Shown in pieces: positions 1 through 6,349 of a stretch of DNA of 6,637 nt; the stretch's first letter is position 1, and each line of letters opens with the position of its first letter. This stretch comes from an uncultured Muribaculaceae bacterium (GTDB lineage: Bacteria; Bacteroidota; Bacteroidia; Bacteroidales; Muribaculaceae): assembly GCA_910579105.1 (NCBI GenBank), contig CAJTRT010000083.1, positions 1 through 6,637 of the forward strand, given 5' to 3'. The translations under genes and the position numbers were made by a program. The notes beneath the pieces are model-generated. The model did not search any database and was not told the origin of the DNA. It saw nothing but the letters and a program-made list of their open reading frames with translations.

Positions 1-98
1 CCCCCCGAATCTTAGCCCCTCCGCCTCCCTCTCTCCCCCCTCCTTTCCTCCCTGCTCTCCCTCCTCGTCTCCCCCTTCTATCCCAAATGTTGGGTGGA

Positions 99-119
99 GC
101 GAGCCGGAGGCGAGCGGCT
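99..119. repeat. GCGAGC module with small hairpin
   Basis: GCGAGC occurs at 99-104 and again at 110-115. The second copy continues as GCGAGCGG into a C/T tract, as it does at 4255-4262. AGCCG (102-106) can pair with CGGCT (115-119) across an eight-base loop. It is probably a diverged relative of the repeats at 200-232 and 4232-4264, but the spacing differs by one base and the similarity is short, so the relationship is uncertain. Confidence 0.35.
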
Positions 120-130
120 TCCCATTCTCT

Positions 131-161
131 CCCCCTTTCCTCCCTCCCGCCCCTCTTCCCC
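131..161 (-). other. Potential G-quadruplex (- strand) / i-motif (+ strand)
   Basis: The + strand has C runs at 131-135, 142-144, 146-148, 150-153 and 158-161, with intervening loops of 6, 1, 1 and 4 bases. This fits the usual rule of four or more G runs of at least three with loops of up to seven on the - strand. A further CCC at 121-123 lies seven bases upstream. The motif is upstream of the predicted dxr promoter, so it would act in DNA or in an antisense transcript rather than in the dxr mRNA. Whether it folds is unknown. Confidence 0.45.
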
Positions 162-199
162 TCCTCGTGCGCGAGGCGGAAGCCGAGCGAAGGGCAGCC

Positions 200-232
200 C
201 CTGTCGCGTTCAGCGAGCTTTAGCGAGCTGTC
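200..232. repeat. 33-base dispersed repeat, copy 1 (upstream of dxr)
   Basis: This copy matches positions 4232-4264 at 29 of 33 bases without gaps. The shared blocks are CCTGTCG, GTTC, GCGAGCTT, AGCGAGC and GTC, separated by single variable bases. Inside the repeat, GCGAGC occurs twice ten bases apart. A C/T-rich tract follows, as it does at the other copy. It lies about 30 bases upstream of the predicted -33 box of dxr. Function is unknown; it could be a regulator-binding site, a small REP-like repeat or a relic of a short mobile element. Confidence 0.6.
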
Positions 233-264
233 CTCCCCCTCTCCCTCAGCCCCCGAAAAGCCAT

Positions 265-296
265 CTTGCGTATATGCGGTTTTTTCTTTAATTTTG
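265..296 (+). promoter_or_regulatory. Predicted Bacteroidetes-type promoter for dxr
   Basis: TAATTTTG at 289-296 is an exact match to the Bacteroidetes -7 consensus TAnnTTTG. CTTG at 265-268, one base from the -33 consensus TTTG, lies 20 bases upstream, within the usual 19-21 base spacing. Transcription would start around 301-304, giving a leader of roughly 55-60 bases before the GTG start at 360. This position implies that the open frame upstream of 360 is not translated as part of dxr. The call rests on consensus match alone. Confidence 0.65.
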
Positions 297-359
297 CGCT
301 TTGAAGCCGGGGAGGCCCGCGGCCCCTCGGCAGTCATCGAAAAAGAAAAACAGCAAAGC

Positions 360-1553
360 GTGAACAAAGCTGAAAACAACATATCCGCCCCGAAACGCGT
401 GGCGGTTCTCGGCTCCACGGGTTCCATAGGCGTCCAGACCCTCGAGGTCATCGCCGAATACCCCGGGCTGTTCAAGGCCGAGGTGCTTATAGCGGGCAGC
501 CGCGTAGAGAACCTCATCGAGCAGGCCCGCGTGACACGCCCGGCGTGGGCTATAATCGTCGACGAGACAAAGTATCCCGCCCTCAAAGAGGCCCTCGAGC
601 CTCTCGGAATACGCACAGCCGCCGGCCAGCAGGCCGTCAACGACATCATGGAGGCCGACTGCTTCGACACGGTGGTGACCGCCACCGTCGGTTACAGCGG
701 ACTCGCGCCGACCCTGCGCGCCATAGCCGCCGGAAAGGAAATCGCGCTGGCCAACAAGGAAACCCTCGTCGTCGCGGGCGACCTCGTTACGCGCCGCCTC
801 GCCGAATCCCCATCGGTGATATACCCCGTCGACTCCGAGCACTCGGCCATATTCCAGTGCCTCCGCGGCGAAGCCCCCGAAAGCGTCAAGCGCCTGATCA
901 TAACCGCCTCCGGCGGCCCGTTCAGAACCTGGACCGCCGACAGGATAGCGAAAGCCACTCCCGCCGATGCGCTCCACCACCCCAACTGGGACATGGGCGC
1001 CAAAATCACCATCGACTCCGCCACGATGATGAACAAGGCATTCGAGATAATCGAGGCTCGCTGGCTCTTCGGCGTACGCCCCGCGCAGATCGCGGCGGTA
1101 GTGCACCCGCAGTCGGTAGTTCATTCAATGGTGGAATTCGTCGACGGAGCGATTAAGGCGCAGCTCGGAGTACCCGACATGCGCCTCCCCATAGCCTACG
1201 CCCTCGGTGCCGAACGGCGCCTCCCCACCGACCGTCCGGCCCTCTCGCTCGCCGACATGGCCAGTCTCACGTTCGAGAAACCCGACCCGGAGCGTTTCCC
1301 CTGCTTCTCGCTGGGACACTACGCCCTCGAAAAAGGGGGAAACACGGCCTGCGTAATAAACGCGGCCAACGAGGTCGCGGTCGCCGCCTTCCTCCGCGGC
1401 GACCTGTCGTTCCCCGGGATATACGGGGTGATTGCCGACACTCTCGCCAAAATCCCCTTCATCCCCTCCCCTTCGTACGACGACTATGTGGCATGCAACG
1501 CCGAGGCCCGTGCGGTCGCGTCGGAACTGCTCCGCGAGTCTTCGATGGCATAA
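360..1553 (+). CDS. dxr: 1-deoxy-D-xylulose 5-phosphate reductoisomerase
   Basis: The 397-residue product is the second enzyme of the MEP pathway. It converts 1-deoxy-D-xylulose 5-phosphate to 2-C-methyl-D-erythritol 4-phosphate with NADPH and a divalent metal, in the cytoplasm. The NADPH-binding loop GSTGSIG is at residues 18-24 and LANKE at 130-134. The expected metal ligands are Asp158 and Glu160 (in VDSEHSA) and Glu229 (after MMNKAFE). Substrate-contact positions include Ser184 (SGGPF), His207 and Trp210 (HPNWDMG), and Asn225-Lys226. No key residue is missing. GTG at 360 is chosen as start because it gives the normal family length, follows an A-rich leader and lies downstream of the predicted promoter. 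The frame is open back to an ATG at 87, but that would add about 90 unlikely residues. About half of the isoleucine codons are ATA. It probably heads a unit with rseP and the methyltransferase gene. Confidence 0.96.
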   Translation: MNKAENNISAPKRVAVLGSTGSIGVQTLEVIAEYPGLFKAEVLIAGSRVENLIEQARVTRPAWAIIVDETKYPALKEALEPLGIRTAAGQQAVNDIMEADCFDTVVTATVGYSGLAPTLRAIAAGKEIALANKETLVVAGDLVTRRLAESPSVIYPVDSEHSAIFQCLRGEAPESVKRLIITASGGPFRTWTADRIAKATPADALHHPNWDMGAKITIDSATMMNKAFEIIEARWLFGVRPAQIAAVVHPQSVVHSMVEFVDGAIKAQLGVPDMRLPIAYALGAERRLPTDRPALSLADMASLTFEKPDPERFPCFSLGHYALEKGGNTACVINAANEVAVAAFLRGDLSFPGIYGVIADTLAKIPFIPSPSYDDYVACNAEARAVASELLRESSMA

Positions 1554-1559
1554 TGCGCC

Positions 1560-1584
1560 AATCAGGCAACAATTCTTAGGCTGA
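1560..1584. repeat. 25-base spacer repeat, copy 1 (after dxr stop)
   Basis: This copy matches 6316-6340 at 20 of 25 bases. The shared blocks are AATCAGGC, CAAT, CTTA and CTGA, separated by two, one and two variable bases. It begins a few bases after the dxr stop codon, as the other copy does after the peptidase stop. ATCAG (1561-1565) can pair with CTGAT (1581-1585). In addition, CGCCAATCA occurs at both 1556-1564 and 1587-1595. No T run follows, so it is not a standard terminator. Function is unknown. Confidence 0.45.
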
Positions 1585-1617
1585 TACGCCAATCATCTTT
1601 TAATCTTCAACAAGCAA

Positions 1618-2940
1618 TTGGAAAGTTTTCTCATAAAGGCCGCGCAACTCATCCTGGCGCTGTCGCTGCTGGTGATAATCCACGAACTCGGCCACTTCCT
1701 GTGGGCGCGCGTCTTCAAAATCCGCGTCGAGAAGTTCTACCTCTTTTTCAACCCCTGGTTCTCACTGGCCAAATGGAAACCGAAAGGGAGCGACACCGAA
1801 TACGGCATCGGATGGCTACCCCTGGGCGGATATGTCAAAATAGCCGGAATGGTCGACGAGTCGATGGATACCGAGCAGATGGCGCAGCCCGCGAAGCCGG
1901 ACGAGTTCCGCGCCAAGCCGGCATGGCAGCGCCTGCTGGTGATGACCGGCGGCGTGTTGAACAACTTCCTTCTGGCGCTGCTCATATACGCGGGGATAGC
2001 ATTCTACTGGGGCGACCGATCAATCCCATACGCCAACGCCTATGAGGGGATGGATTTCGCCCCGGAAGCACAGGCCATGGGTTTCCGTAACGGCGACATT
2101 CTCCTTGAAGCCGACGGGCAGCCGATCGACCAGACCGACCGATACCACCTCTACAACCTCCTGGAATCCAAAACCGTCACCGTGCTCCGCGGCCACAAGG
2201 ACACGGTGGTCATAACCCTCCCGGAAAAAGCCGTCACGCGCCTCGACCCCGACAAGGGTTTCATGGCGCTCCGCGTCCCAGTCGTGGTGAAGAAGGTAAT
2301 GAACGGTTCTCCCGCGGCAGAGGCGGGCGTCATTCCCGGCGACCGTTTCATTGGTGTCGACACCCTGGCCACCCCGGCGTTCACCGAGTTCTCCCCGGCC
2401 CTCGCGACATACGGCGGAAAGCCCGTCGACCTGCGGCTTATCCGTGGTAACGACACCATAACAGTCAACGCGACCCCTTCGGAAACCGGAAAGCTCGGCT
2501 TCGAGCTGGTGCCCCCGATGGAGCTGTTCGAGTTCGACACCAAGGAATACGGCTTCTTCCAGTCAATCCCGGTGGGAATCTCAAACGGCACGGAGACACT
2601 CGTCACCTATGTCGGCTCGCTCAAACACCTCTTTTCCAAGGAGGGCGCGGAAAGCCTCGGCGGTTTCGGCGCCATAGGCAGTATGTTCCCCGAGCGCTGG
2701 AACTGGCGCACCTTCTGGGAACTGACCGCCTTCCTTTCCATCATCCTCGCCTTCATGAACATCATTCCCATCCCGGCCCTCGACGGCGGACACGTCATGT
2801 TCCTCCTTTGGGAGGTCGTCACACGCAAGCCCGTGTCGCAGAAACTTCTGGAGCGGGCGCAGGTCGCCGGAATGTTGTTCCTCCTCGCCCTGCTGCTCTA
2901 CGCCAACTCCAACGACATCTACCGCTTCCTCCTCAAATAA
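1618..2940 (+). CDS. rseP: RIP metalloprotease RseP (site-2 protease family)
   Basis: This 440-residue inner-membrane zinc protease cuts substrates within or near the membrane, classically anti-sigma factors after a first cut on the periplasmic side; its substrate here is unknown. The catalytic motif HELGH spans residues 22-26 in the first membrane segment. The third zinc ligand is Asp389 in NIIPIPALDGG (381-391). Further hydrophobic segments lie at about 106-130, 367-400 and 416-430. Two PDZ-like domains lie between: a shorter one around 142-205 (GFRNGDILLEADG) and a clear one around 221-290 (SPAAEAGVIPGDRF). The start is TTG at 1618: it reproduces the family N-terminus, there is no ATG or GTG between the in-frame stop at 1582-1584 and this point, and the next ATG lies beyond HELGH. 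It begins 64 bases after dxr with no promoter consensus visible between, so co-transcription is likely. Confidence 0.95.
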   Translation: MESFLIKAAQLILALSLLVIIHELGHFLWARVFKIRVEKFYLFFNPWFSLAKWKPKGSDTEYGIGWLPLGGYVKIAGMVDESMDTEQMAQPAKPDEFRAKPAWQRLLVMTGGVLNNFLLALLIYAGIAFYWGDRSIPYANAYEGMDFAPEAQAMGFRNGDILLEADGQPIDQTDRYHLYNLLESKTVTVLRGHKDTVVITLPEKAVTRLDPDKGFMALRVPVVVKKVMNGSPAAEAGVIPGDRFIGVDTLATPAFTEFSPALATYGGKPVDLRLIRGNDTITVNATPSETGKLGFELVPPMELFEFDTKEYGFFQSIPVGISNGTETLVTYVGSLKHLFSKEGAESLGGFGAIGSMFPERWNWRTFWELTAFLSIILAFMNIIPIPALDGGHVMFLLWEVVTRKPVSQKLLERAQVAGMLFLLALLLYANSNDIYRFLLK

Positions 2941-2967
2941 CGAACAGAAACAAGAAACCATCACCGT

Positions 2968-4179
2968 ATGGCTGATTCAACAAACCATAACGACGCCCTC
3001 CCCCTGCTGCGCCTACGCCGCGGCAAGGAGGAGAGCGTCGACCGCTTCCACCCCTGGGTGTTCTCCGGGGCTTTGCAACTGCCCCTCCCCGAAGGAATCG
3101 AGGAAGGGGATACCGTGCGCCTGGAAACCAGCGACGGGCGACCCGTAGGCGTCGGGCACTACCAGATCGGCTCCATCGCCGTGCGCGTCCTTGATTTCTC
3201 CTGCCGCGAAATCGACGACGCGTTCTACCGCGAGCGCCTCGCACAGGCGCTGAAACTGCGCCAGGCGCTCGGCCTGGCCAGGCCCGACAACGACGCCTAC
3301 CGCCTCGTCCACGGCGAGGGCGACTTCCTCTCCGGCCTCGTGGTCGACATCTACGGCCCTACCGCCGTCGTCCAGGCACACTCCCCCGGCATGCACTACG
3401 CCCGCGGGACAATAGCCCGCCAACTGGTCGCCCTCGACGGCCTCGGCGTGCGTAACGTATATTATAAAAGCGAGACGACCCTTCCCTACAAAGCCCGCCT
3501 CGACCCGCAGAACGACTACCTGATAGGCGGCTTCGAGACAGCGGTGGCCACCGAGAACGGTCTCAAATTCAACATCGACTGGCTCCGCGGCCAGAAGACC
3601 GGCTTCTTCGTCGACCAGCGCGACAACCGCTCCCTGCTCGAACATTACGCCCGGGGGAGGCGCGTGCTCAACATGTTCTGCTACACCGGCGGCTTCTCTG
3701 TCTACGCCATGCGCGGAGGCGCGGAAGAGGTCCATTCCGTCGATTCCTCCGAAAAAGCAATCACCCTCACCGACGCCAACATCGAGCTGAACTTCCCCGG
3801 CGACCGACGCCACCGCTCGTTCGCCCTCGACGCCTTCAAGTTCCTCGACCAGACCGAGCCGGGAGCCTACGACCTGATCGTGCTCGACCCGCCGGCTTTC
3901 GCCAAGCACCGCAGCGCCCTCCGAAACGCCCTCCGCGGCTACCAGCGCCTCAATTTCCGCGCCATGGAGCGCATCGCCCCGGGCGGCATACTCTTCACTT
4001 TCTCCTGCTCCCAGGCCGTCAGCCGCGAGCAGTTCCGCCTCGCCGTGTTCTCCGCCGCCGCCCAGAGCGGCCGCAAGATCCGCATCCTCCACCAGCTCAC
4101 CCAGCCGGCCGACCACCCCGTGAACATCTACCACCCCGAAGGCGAATACCTCAAAGGCCTCATCCTCTACGTCGAATAG
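2968..4179 (+). CDS. rlmI: RlmI-type class I rRNA methyltransferase (PUA domain)
   Basis: The 403-residue product belongs to the S-adenosylmethionine-dependent family whose E. coli member, RlmI, methylates C5 of cytosine 1962 in 23S rRNA. A PUA-like RNA-binding domain covers about residues 12-75. The family signature GQKTGFFVDQRDNR lies near 208-221. The SAM-binding motif I, VLNMFCYTGGF, is at 233-243, followed by acidic VDSS. Motif IV, LDPPAF, is at 306-311. FSCSQ at 345-349 carries Cys347, the likely catalytic cysteine. Length matches the E. coli protein (about 396 residues). ATG at 2968 follows an A-rich stretch and lies 27 bases after the rseP stop, so the two are probably co-transcribed. 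The RlmI/RlmK-like fold is certain; the exact target base is inferred from the family and could differ in this group. Confidence 0.88.
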   Translation: MADSTNHNDALPLLRLRRGKEESVDRFHPWVFSGALQLPLPEGIEEGDTVRLETSDGRPVGVGHYQIGSIAVRVLDFSCREIDDAFYRERLAQALKLRQALGLARPDNDAYRLVHGEGDFLSGLVVDIYGPTAVVQAHSPGMHYARGTIARQLVALDGLGVRNVYYKSETTLPYKARLDPQNDYLIGGFETAVATENGLKFNIDWLRGQKTGFFVDQRDNRSLLEHYARGRRVLNMFCYTGGFSVYAMRGGAEEVHSVDSSEKAITLTDANIELNFPGDRRHRSFALDAFKFLDQTEPGAYDLIVLDPPAFAKHRSALRNALRGYQRLNFRAMERIAPGGILFTFSCSQAVSREQFRLAVFSAAAQSGRKIRILHQLTQPADHPVNIYHPEGEYLKGLILYVE

Positions 4180-4181
4180 CC

Positions 4182-4211
4182 ACCGCGCGGTAGGGACGCG
4201 GCGTGCCGCGT
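4182..4211. other. Two adjacent palindromes after rlmI
   Basis: ACCGCGCGGT at 4182-4191 is a perfect 10-base palindrome. ACGCGGC (4196-4202) and GCCGCGT (4205-4211) form a perfect 7-base inverted repeat around GT, realistically a 6-bp stem with a 4-base loop. They start three bases after the rlmI stop. No T run follows (next bases ATAATCC), so a standard intrinsic terminator is not supported. A transcription-end structure or a REP-like repeat remain possible. The left side, GTAGGGACGCGGC, resembles one arm of longer palindromes that I recall from gut Bacteroidales intergenic regions; this is memory, not checked. Confidence 0.45.
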
Positions 4212-4231
4212 ATAATCCGCCTCTCTCCATT

Positions 4232-4264
4232 CCTGTCGGGTTCCGCGAGCTTCAGCGAGCGGTC
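4232..4264. repeat. 33-base dispersed repeat, copy 2 (upstream of peptidase)
   Basis: This is the partner of positions 200-232, with 29 of 33 bases identical and the same internal pair of GCGAGC copies ten bases apart (4245-4250 and 4255-4260). C/T-rich stretches lie on both sides (about 4216-4234 and 4263-4283), repeating the architecture seen upstream of dxr. It ends about 40 bases before the peptidase start. No TAnnTTTG promoter follows it, unlike copy 1. It may therefore lie in the 5' leader or promoter region of the peptidase gene. Confidence 0.6.
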
Positions 4265-4305
4265 ATTCCCCATCCCCCTTCCTGAAAGCAAAAACATTAA
4301 ACCAG

Positions 4306-6312
4306 ATGAAAGCAATCCTCGCCGCGGCCTCAGCCGCGATATTAGCCTCCGCGTCAGCCATGGCAAACAACCTCGACCCCAACAACCCCTCCGGCAACGT
4401 CGTTGACCGCTTCGCCGACATCGAAGTGCTCCGATACACCGTTCCCGGGTTCAACGAGCTTTCCCCGAAACAGAAGCTCCTTGTTTATTACCTCACCGAG
4501 GCCGCCCTCCAGGGCCGCGACATCCTCTGGGACCAAAACGGGCGCTACAACCTCCCCCTCCGCCAGACCCTCGAATCCCTCTATCAGAACTACAAGGGGG
4601 ATCGGAAAAGCGCCGACTTCCTCGCCTTCGACAAATACCTCAAACAGGTAGAGTTCGGCAACGGTCCGCACCACCACTACTCCGCCGACAAGTTCGTCCC
4701 CGGCTTCTCGCAGGCCTGGTTTGAAAACGCGCTCGCCCAGGCCGGCCTTCCCGCGCCCTCAGCCGAGGTGACGCGCCTCATCTTCGACCCCTCCTTCATG
4801 CCCAAGCGCACCAACCAGGCCGCCGGGCAGGACCTGATACTCACCTCCGCCAACAACCTCTACGGCCCCGGTGTCACGCAGCCCGAAGTCGAGGCCTTCT
4901 ACGCCGCGCTTAAAGACACCACCGACCTCACCCCTATATCCTATGGTCTCAACTCCCGTCTCGAAAAAACACCCGACGGCAAACTCGTAGAGAACACCTA
5001 CAAGGTCGGCGGCCTCTATTCCGCCGCCATCGAACGCATAGTCGGAAACCTGCGCCAGGCGCTCCCCTACGCCGAAAGCGACGCACAGGCCGCCGTGATC
5101 TGCGAGCTCATCAAGTTCTATGAGACGGGCGACCTCGCCACTTTCGACTCCTATTCCATTATGTGGACAGAGGACACCGCCTCGCGGGTCGATTTCATCA
5201 ACGGCTTCATCGAAAGCTACGGCGACCCACTCGGTATGACAGCCAACTGGGAGTCAATCGTCAACTTCAAGAACGAGGCCGCCTCGCACCGCACCGAGGT
5301 GATTTCCAAAAACGCGCAGTGGTTCGAGGACCATTCACCCGTCGATGCCCGCTTCCGCAAGCCGGAGGTCAAGGGCGTTTCAGCGAAAGTGATCAACGCC
5401 GCGGTCCTCGCCGGTGACGCCTACCCCGCCACCCCGATCGGCATAAACCTTCCCAACGCCAACTGGATCCGCGCCGCCCACGGCTCGAAGTCGGTGACCA
5501 TCGAGAACATAACCCAGGCCTACGACGACGCGTCCCACGGCAACGGTTTCAACGAGGAGTTCGTAATCGACAAGCCCACAGCCGACCTGATGGACAAGTA
5601 CCTCTTCATCACCGACAACCTCCACACCGACCTGCACGAGTGTCTCGGCCACGGCTCGGGGCGACTCCTCCCCGGCGTGGACCCCGACGCTCTCAAAGCC
5701 CACGGTTCCACCCTCGAGGAAACCCGTGCCGACCTATTCGCCCTCTATTACCTCGCCGACCCGAAGCTCCTCGAACTCGGCCTGCTCGACAACCCCGACG
5801 CTTACAAGGCCGAATACTACAAGTACATGCTCAACGGCCTGATGACACAGCTCATGCGCATCGAGCCGGGCAAGGACATCGAGGAGGCGCACATGCGCAA
5901 CCGCGCCCTCATCGCCCGCTGGGCGCTCGAAAAGGGCGAACCCGACAAGGTGGTGGAGATGGTGAAACGCGACGGCAAGACCTACGTTCAAATCAATGAC
6001 TACGACGCCCTCCGCGGCCTCTTCGGCAAACTCCTGGCTGAAATCCAACGGATCAAGAGCGAGGGCGACTACCCCGCCGGAGAGAAACTCGTGGAGCAGT
6101 ACGCCGTGAAGGTAGATCCGGCGCTCCACAAGGAGGTGCTCGACCGATACGCCACTCTCGACATCGCGCCCTACAAGGGCTTCGTAAACCCGGTATACAC
6201 CCCGGTCAAAGATTCCGAGGGCAACATCACCGACATCCGCGTCACATATGAGGAGGATTACCTCCCCCAGATGTTCCGTTACTCCAAAGATTATTCCCCG
6301 TTAACCAGATAA
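4306..6312 (+). CDS. Secreted dipeptidyl peptidase III-like zinc peptidase (M49)
   Basis: The 668-residue product matches peptidase family M49, whose members release dipeptides from the N-terminus of oligopeptides. The family zinc motif HExxGH is present as HECLGH at residues 444-449, and the second motif EETRAD is at 471-476. The expected zinc ligands are His444, His449 and Glu472, with Glu445 as catalytic base. Length and the HECLGH variant, with cysteine inside the motif, resemble the Bacteroides thetaiotaomicron enzyme. The N-terminus (Lys2, then an Ala-rich hydrophobic run, then SAMA before NN) looks like a signal peptide cut after Ala20, with no lipobox cysteine, so a periplasmic soluble enzyme is likely. 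ATG at 4306 is preceded by an A-rich stretch. It is 126 bases from rlmI, which suggests a separate unit, and 37 bases from ftcD. No consensus promoter is visible upstream. Isoleucine ATA codons appear less frequent than in dxr. Confidence 0.93.
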   Translation: MKAILAAASAAILASASAMANNLDPNNPSGNVVDRFADIEVLRYTVPGFNELSPKQKLLVYYLTEAALQGRDILWDQNGRYNLPLRQTLESLYQNYKGDRKSADFLAFDKYLKQVEFGNGPHHHYSADKFVPGFSQAWFENALAQAGLPAPSAEVTRLIFDPSFMPKRTNQAAGQDLILTSANNLYGPGVTQPEVEAFYAALKDTTDLTPISYGLNSRLEKTPDGKLVENTYKVGGLYSAAIERIVGNLRQALPYAESDAQAAVICELIKFYETGDLATFDSYSIMWTEDTASRVDFINGFIESYGDPLGMTANWESIVNFKNEAASHRTEVISKNAQWFEDHSPVDARFRKPEVKGVSAKVINAAVLAGDAYPATPIGINLPNANWIRAAHGSKSVTIENITQAYDDASHGNGFNEEFVIDKPTADLMDKYLFITDNLHTDLHECLGHGSGRLLPGVDPDALKAHGSTLEETRADLFALYYLADPKLLELGLLDNPDAYKAEYYKYMLNGLMTQLMRIEPGKDIEEAHMRNRALIARWALEKGEPDKVVEMVKRDGKTYVQINDYDALRGLFGKLLAEIQRIKSEGDYPAGEKLVEQYAVKVDPALHKEVLDRYATLDIAPYKGFVNPVYTPVKDSEGNITDIRVTYEEDYLPQMFRYSKDYSPLTR

Positions 6313-6315
6313 GCG

Positions 6316-6340
6316 AATCAGGCTTCAATCCTTAACCTGA
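6316..6340. repeat. 25-base spacer repeat, copy 2 (after peptidase stop)
   Basis: This is the partner of positions 1560-1584, with 20 of 25 bases identical, starting four bases after the peptidase stop codon. TCAGG (6318-6322) can pair with CCTGA (6336-6340), so a five-base stem is possible in both copies, although the paired positions are shifted by one. It fills most of the gap before ftcD. No T run follows, so termination here is unlikely. Confidence 0.45.
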
Positions 6341-6349
6341 AAAAATGCC

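Larger units (their letters stand above)
1..255. other. Pyrimidine-rich intergenic region with GCGAGC modules
   Basis: I see no credible gene here. Positions 1-84 are about 90% C or T on the + strand (nine purines by eye). Positions 120-167 and 231-255 are similar. Purine-containing modules interrupt these tracts. One at 99-115 has two copies of GCGAGC eleven bases apart, and one at 171-190 is more degenerate. The third, at 200-232, has GCGAGC copies ten bases apart and recurs upstream of the peptidase gene. Small inverted repeats are present: CCCAA/TTGGG at 82-94, AGCCG/CGGCT at 102-119, and CGGCTTCC at 115-122 matching GGAAGCCG at 178-185, which brackets the middle tract. An open frame runs through the region into dxr, but its predicted Pro/Ser/Arg-rich protein resembles no known domain. 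The end of an upstream gene would lie outside the window. Confidence 0.6.

Noticed and set aside
94..291. 65-codon open frame on the + strand
   Set aside because: It is Pro/Ser/Arg-rich sequence produced by the C/T tracts, with no recognisable domain and no supporting start context.
87..359. N-terminal extension of dxr from ATG at 87
   Set aside because: The extra residues are low-complexity Pro/Ser/Arg translated from C/T-rich DNA, lack any Dxr feature, and lie across a consensus promoter.
288..1124. Long open frame on the - strand opposite dxr
   Set aside because: It is a shadow of dxr caused by GC-rich codon use; the + strand product has every Dxr motif.
4211..4216. TATAAT as a promoter -10 for the peptidase gene
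   Set aside because: The first base is inside the hairpin arm, no TTGACA-like box lies 17 bases upstream, and this group normally uses TAnnTTTG.
3013..4230. 405-codon open frame on the - strand opposite rlmI
   Set aside because: It covers almost the same bases as a clear methyltransferase gene and its Gly/Ala/Val/Glu-rich translation has no recognisable motif.
4180..4305. Intrinsic terminator after rlmI
   Set aside because: Stable stems exist but no T run follows any of them, so they are listed only as palindromes.
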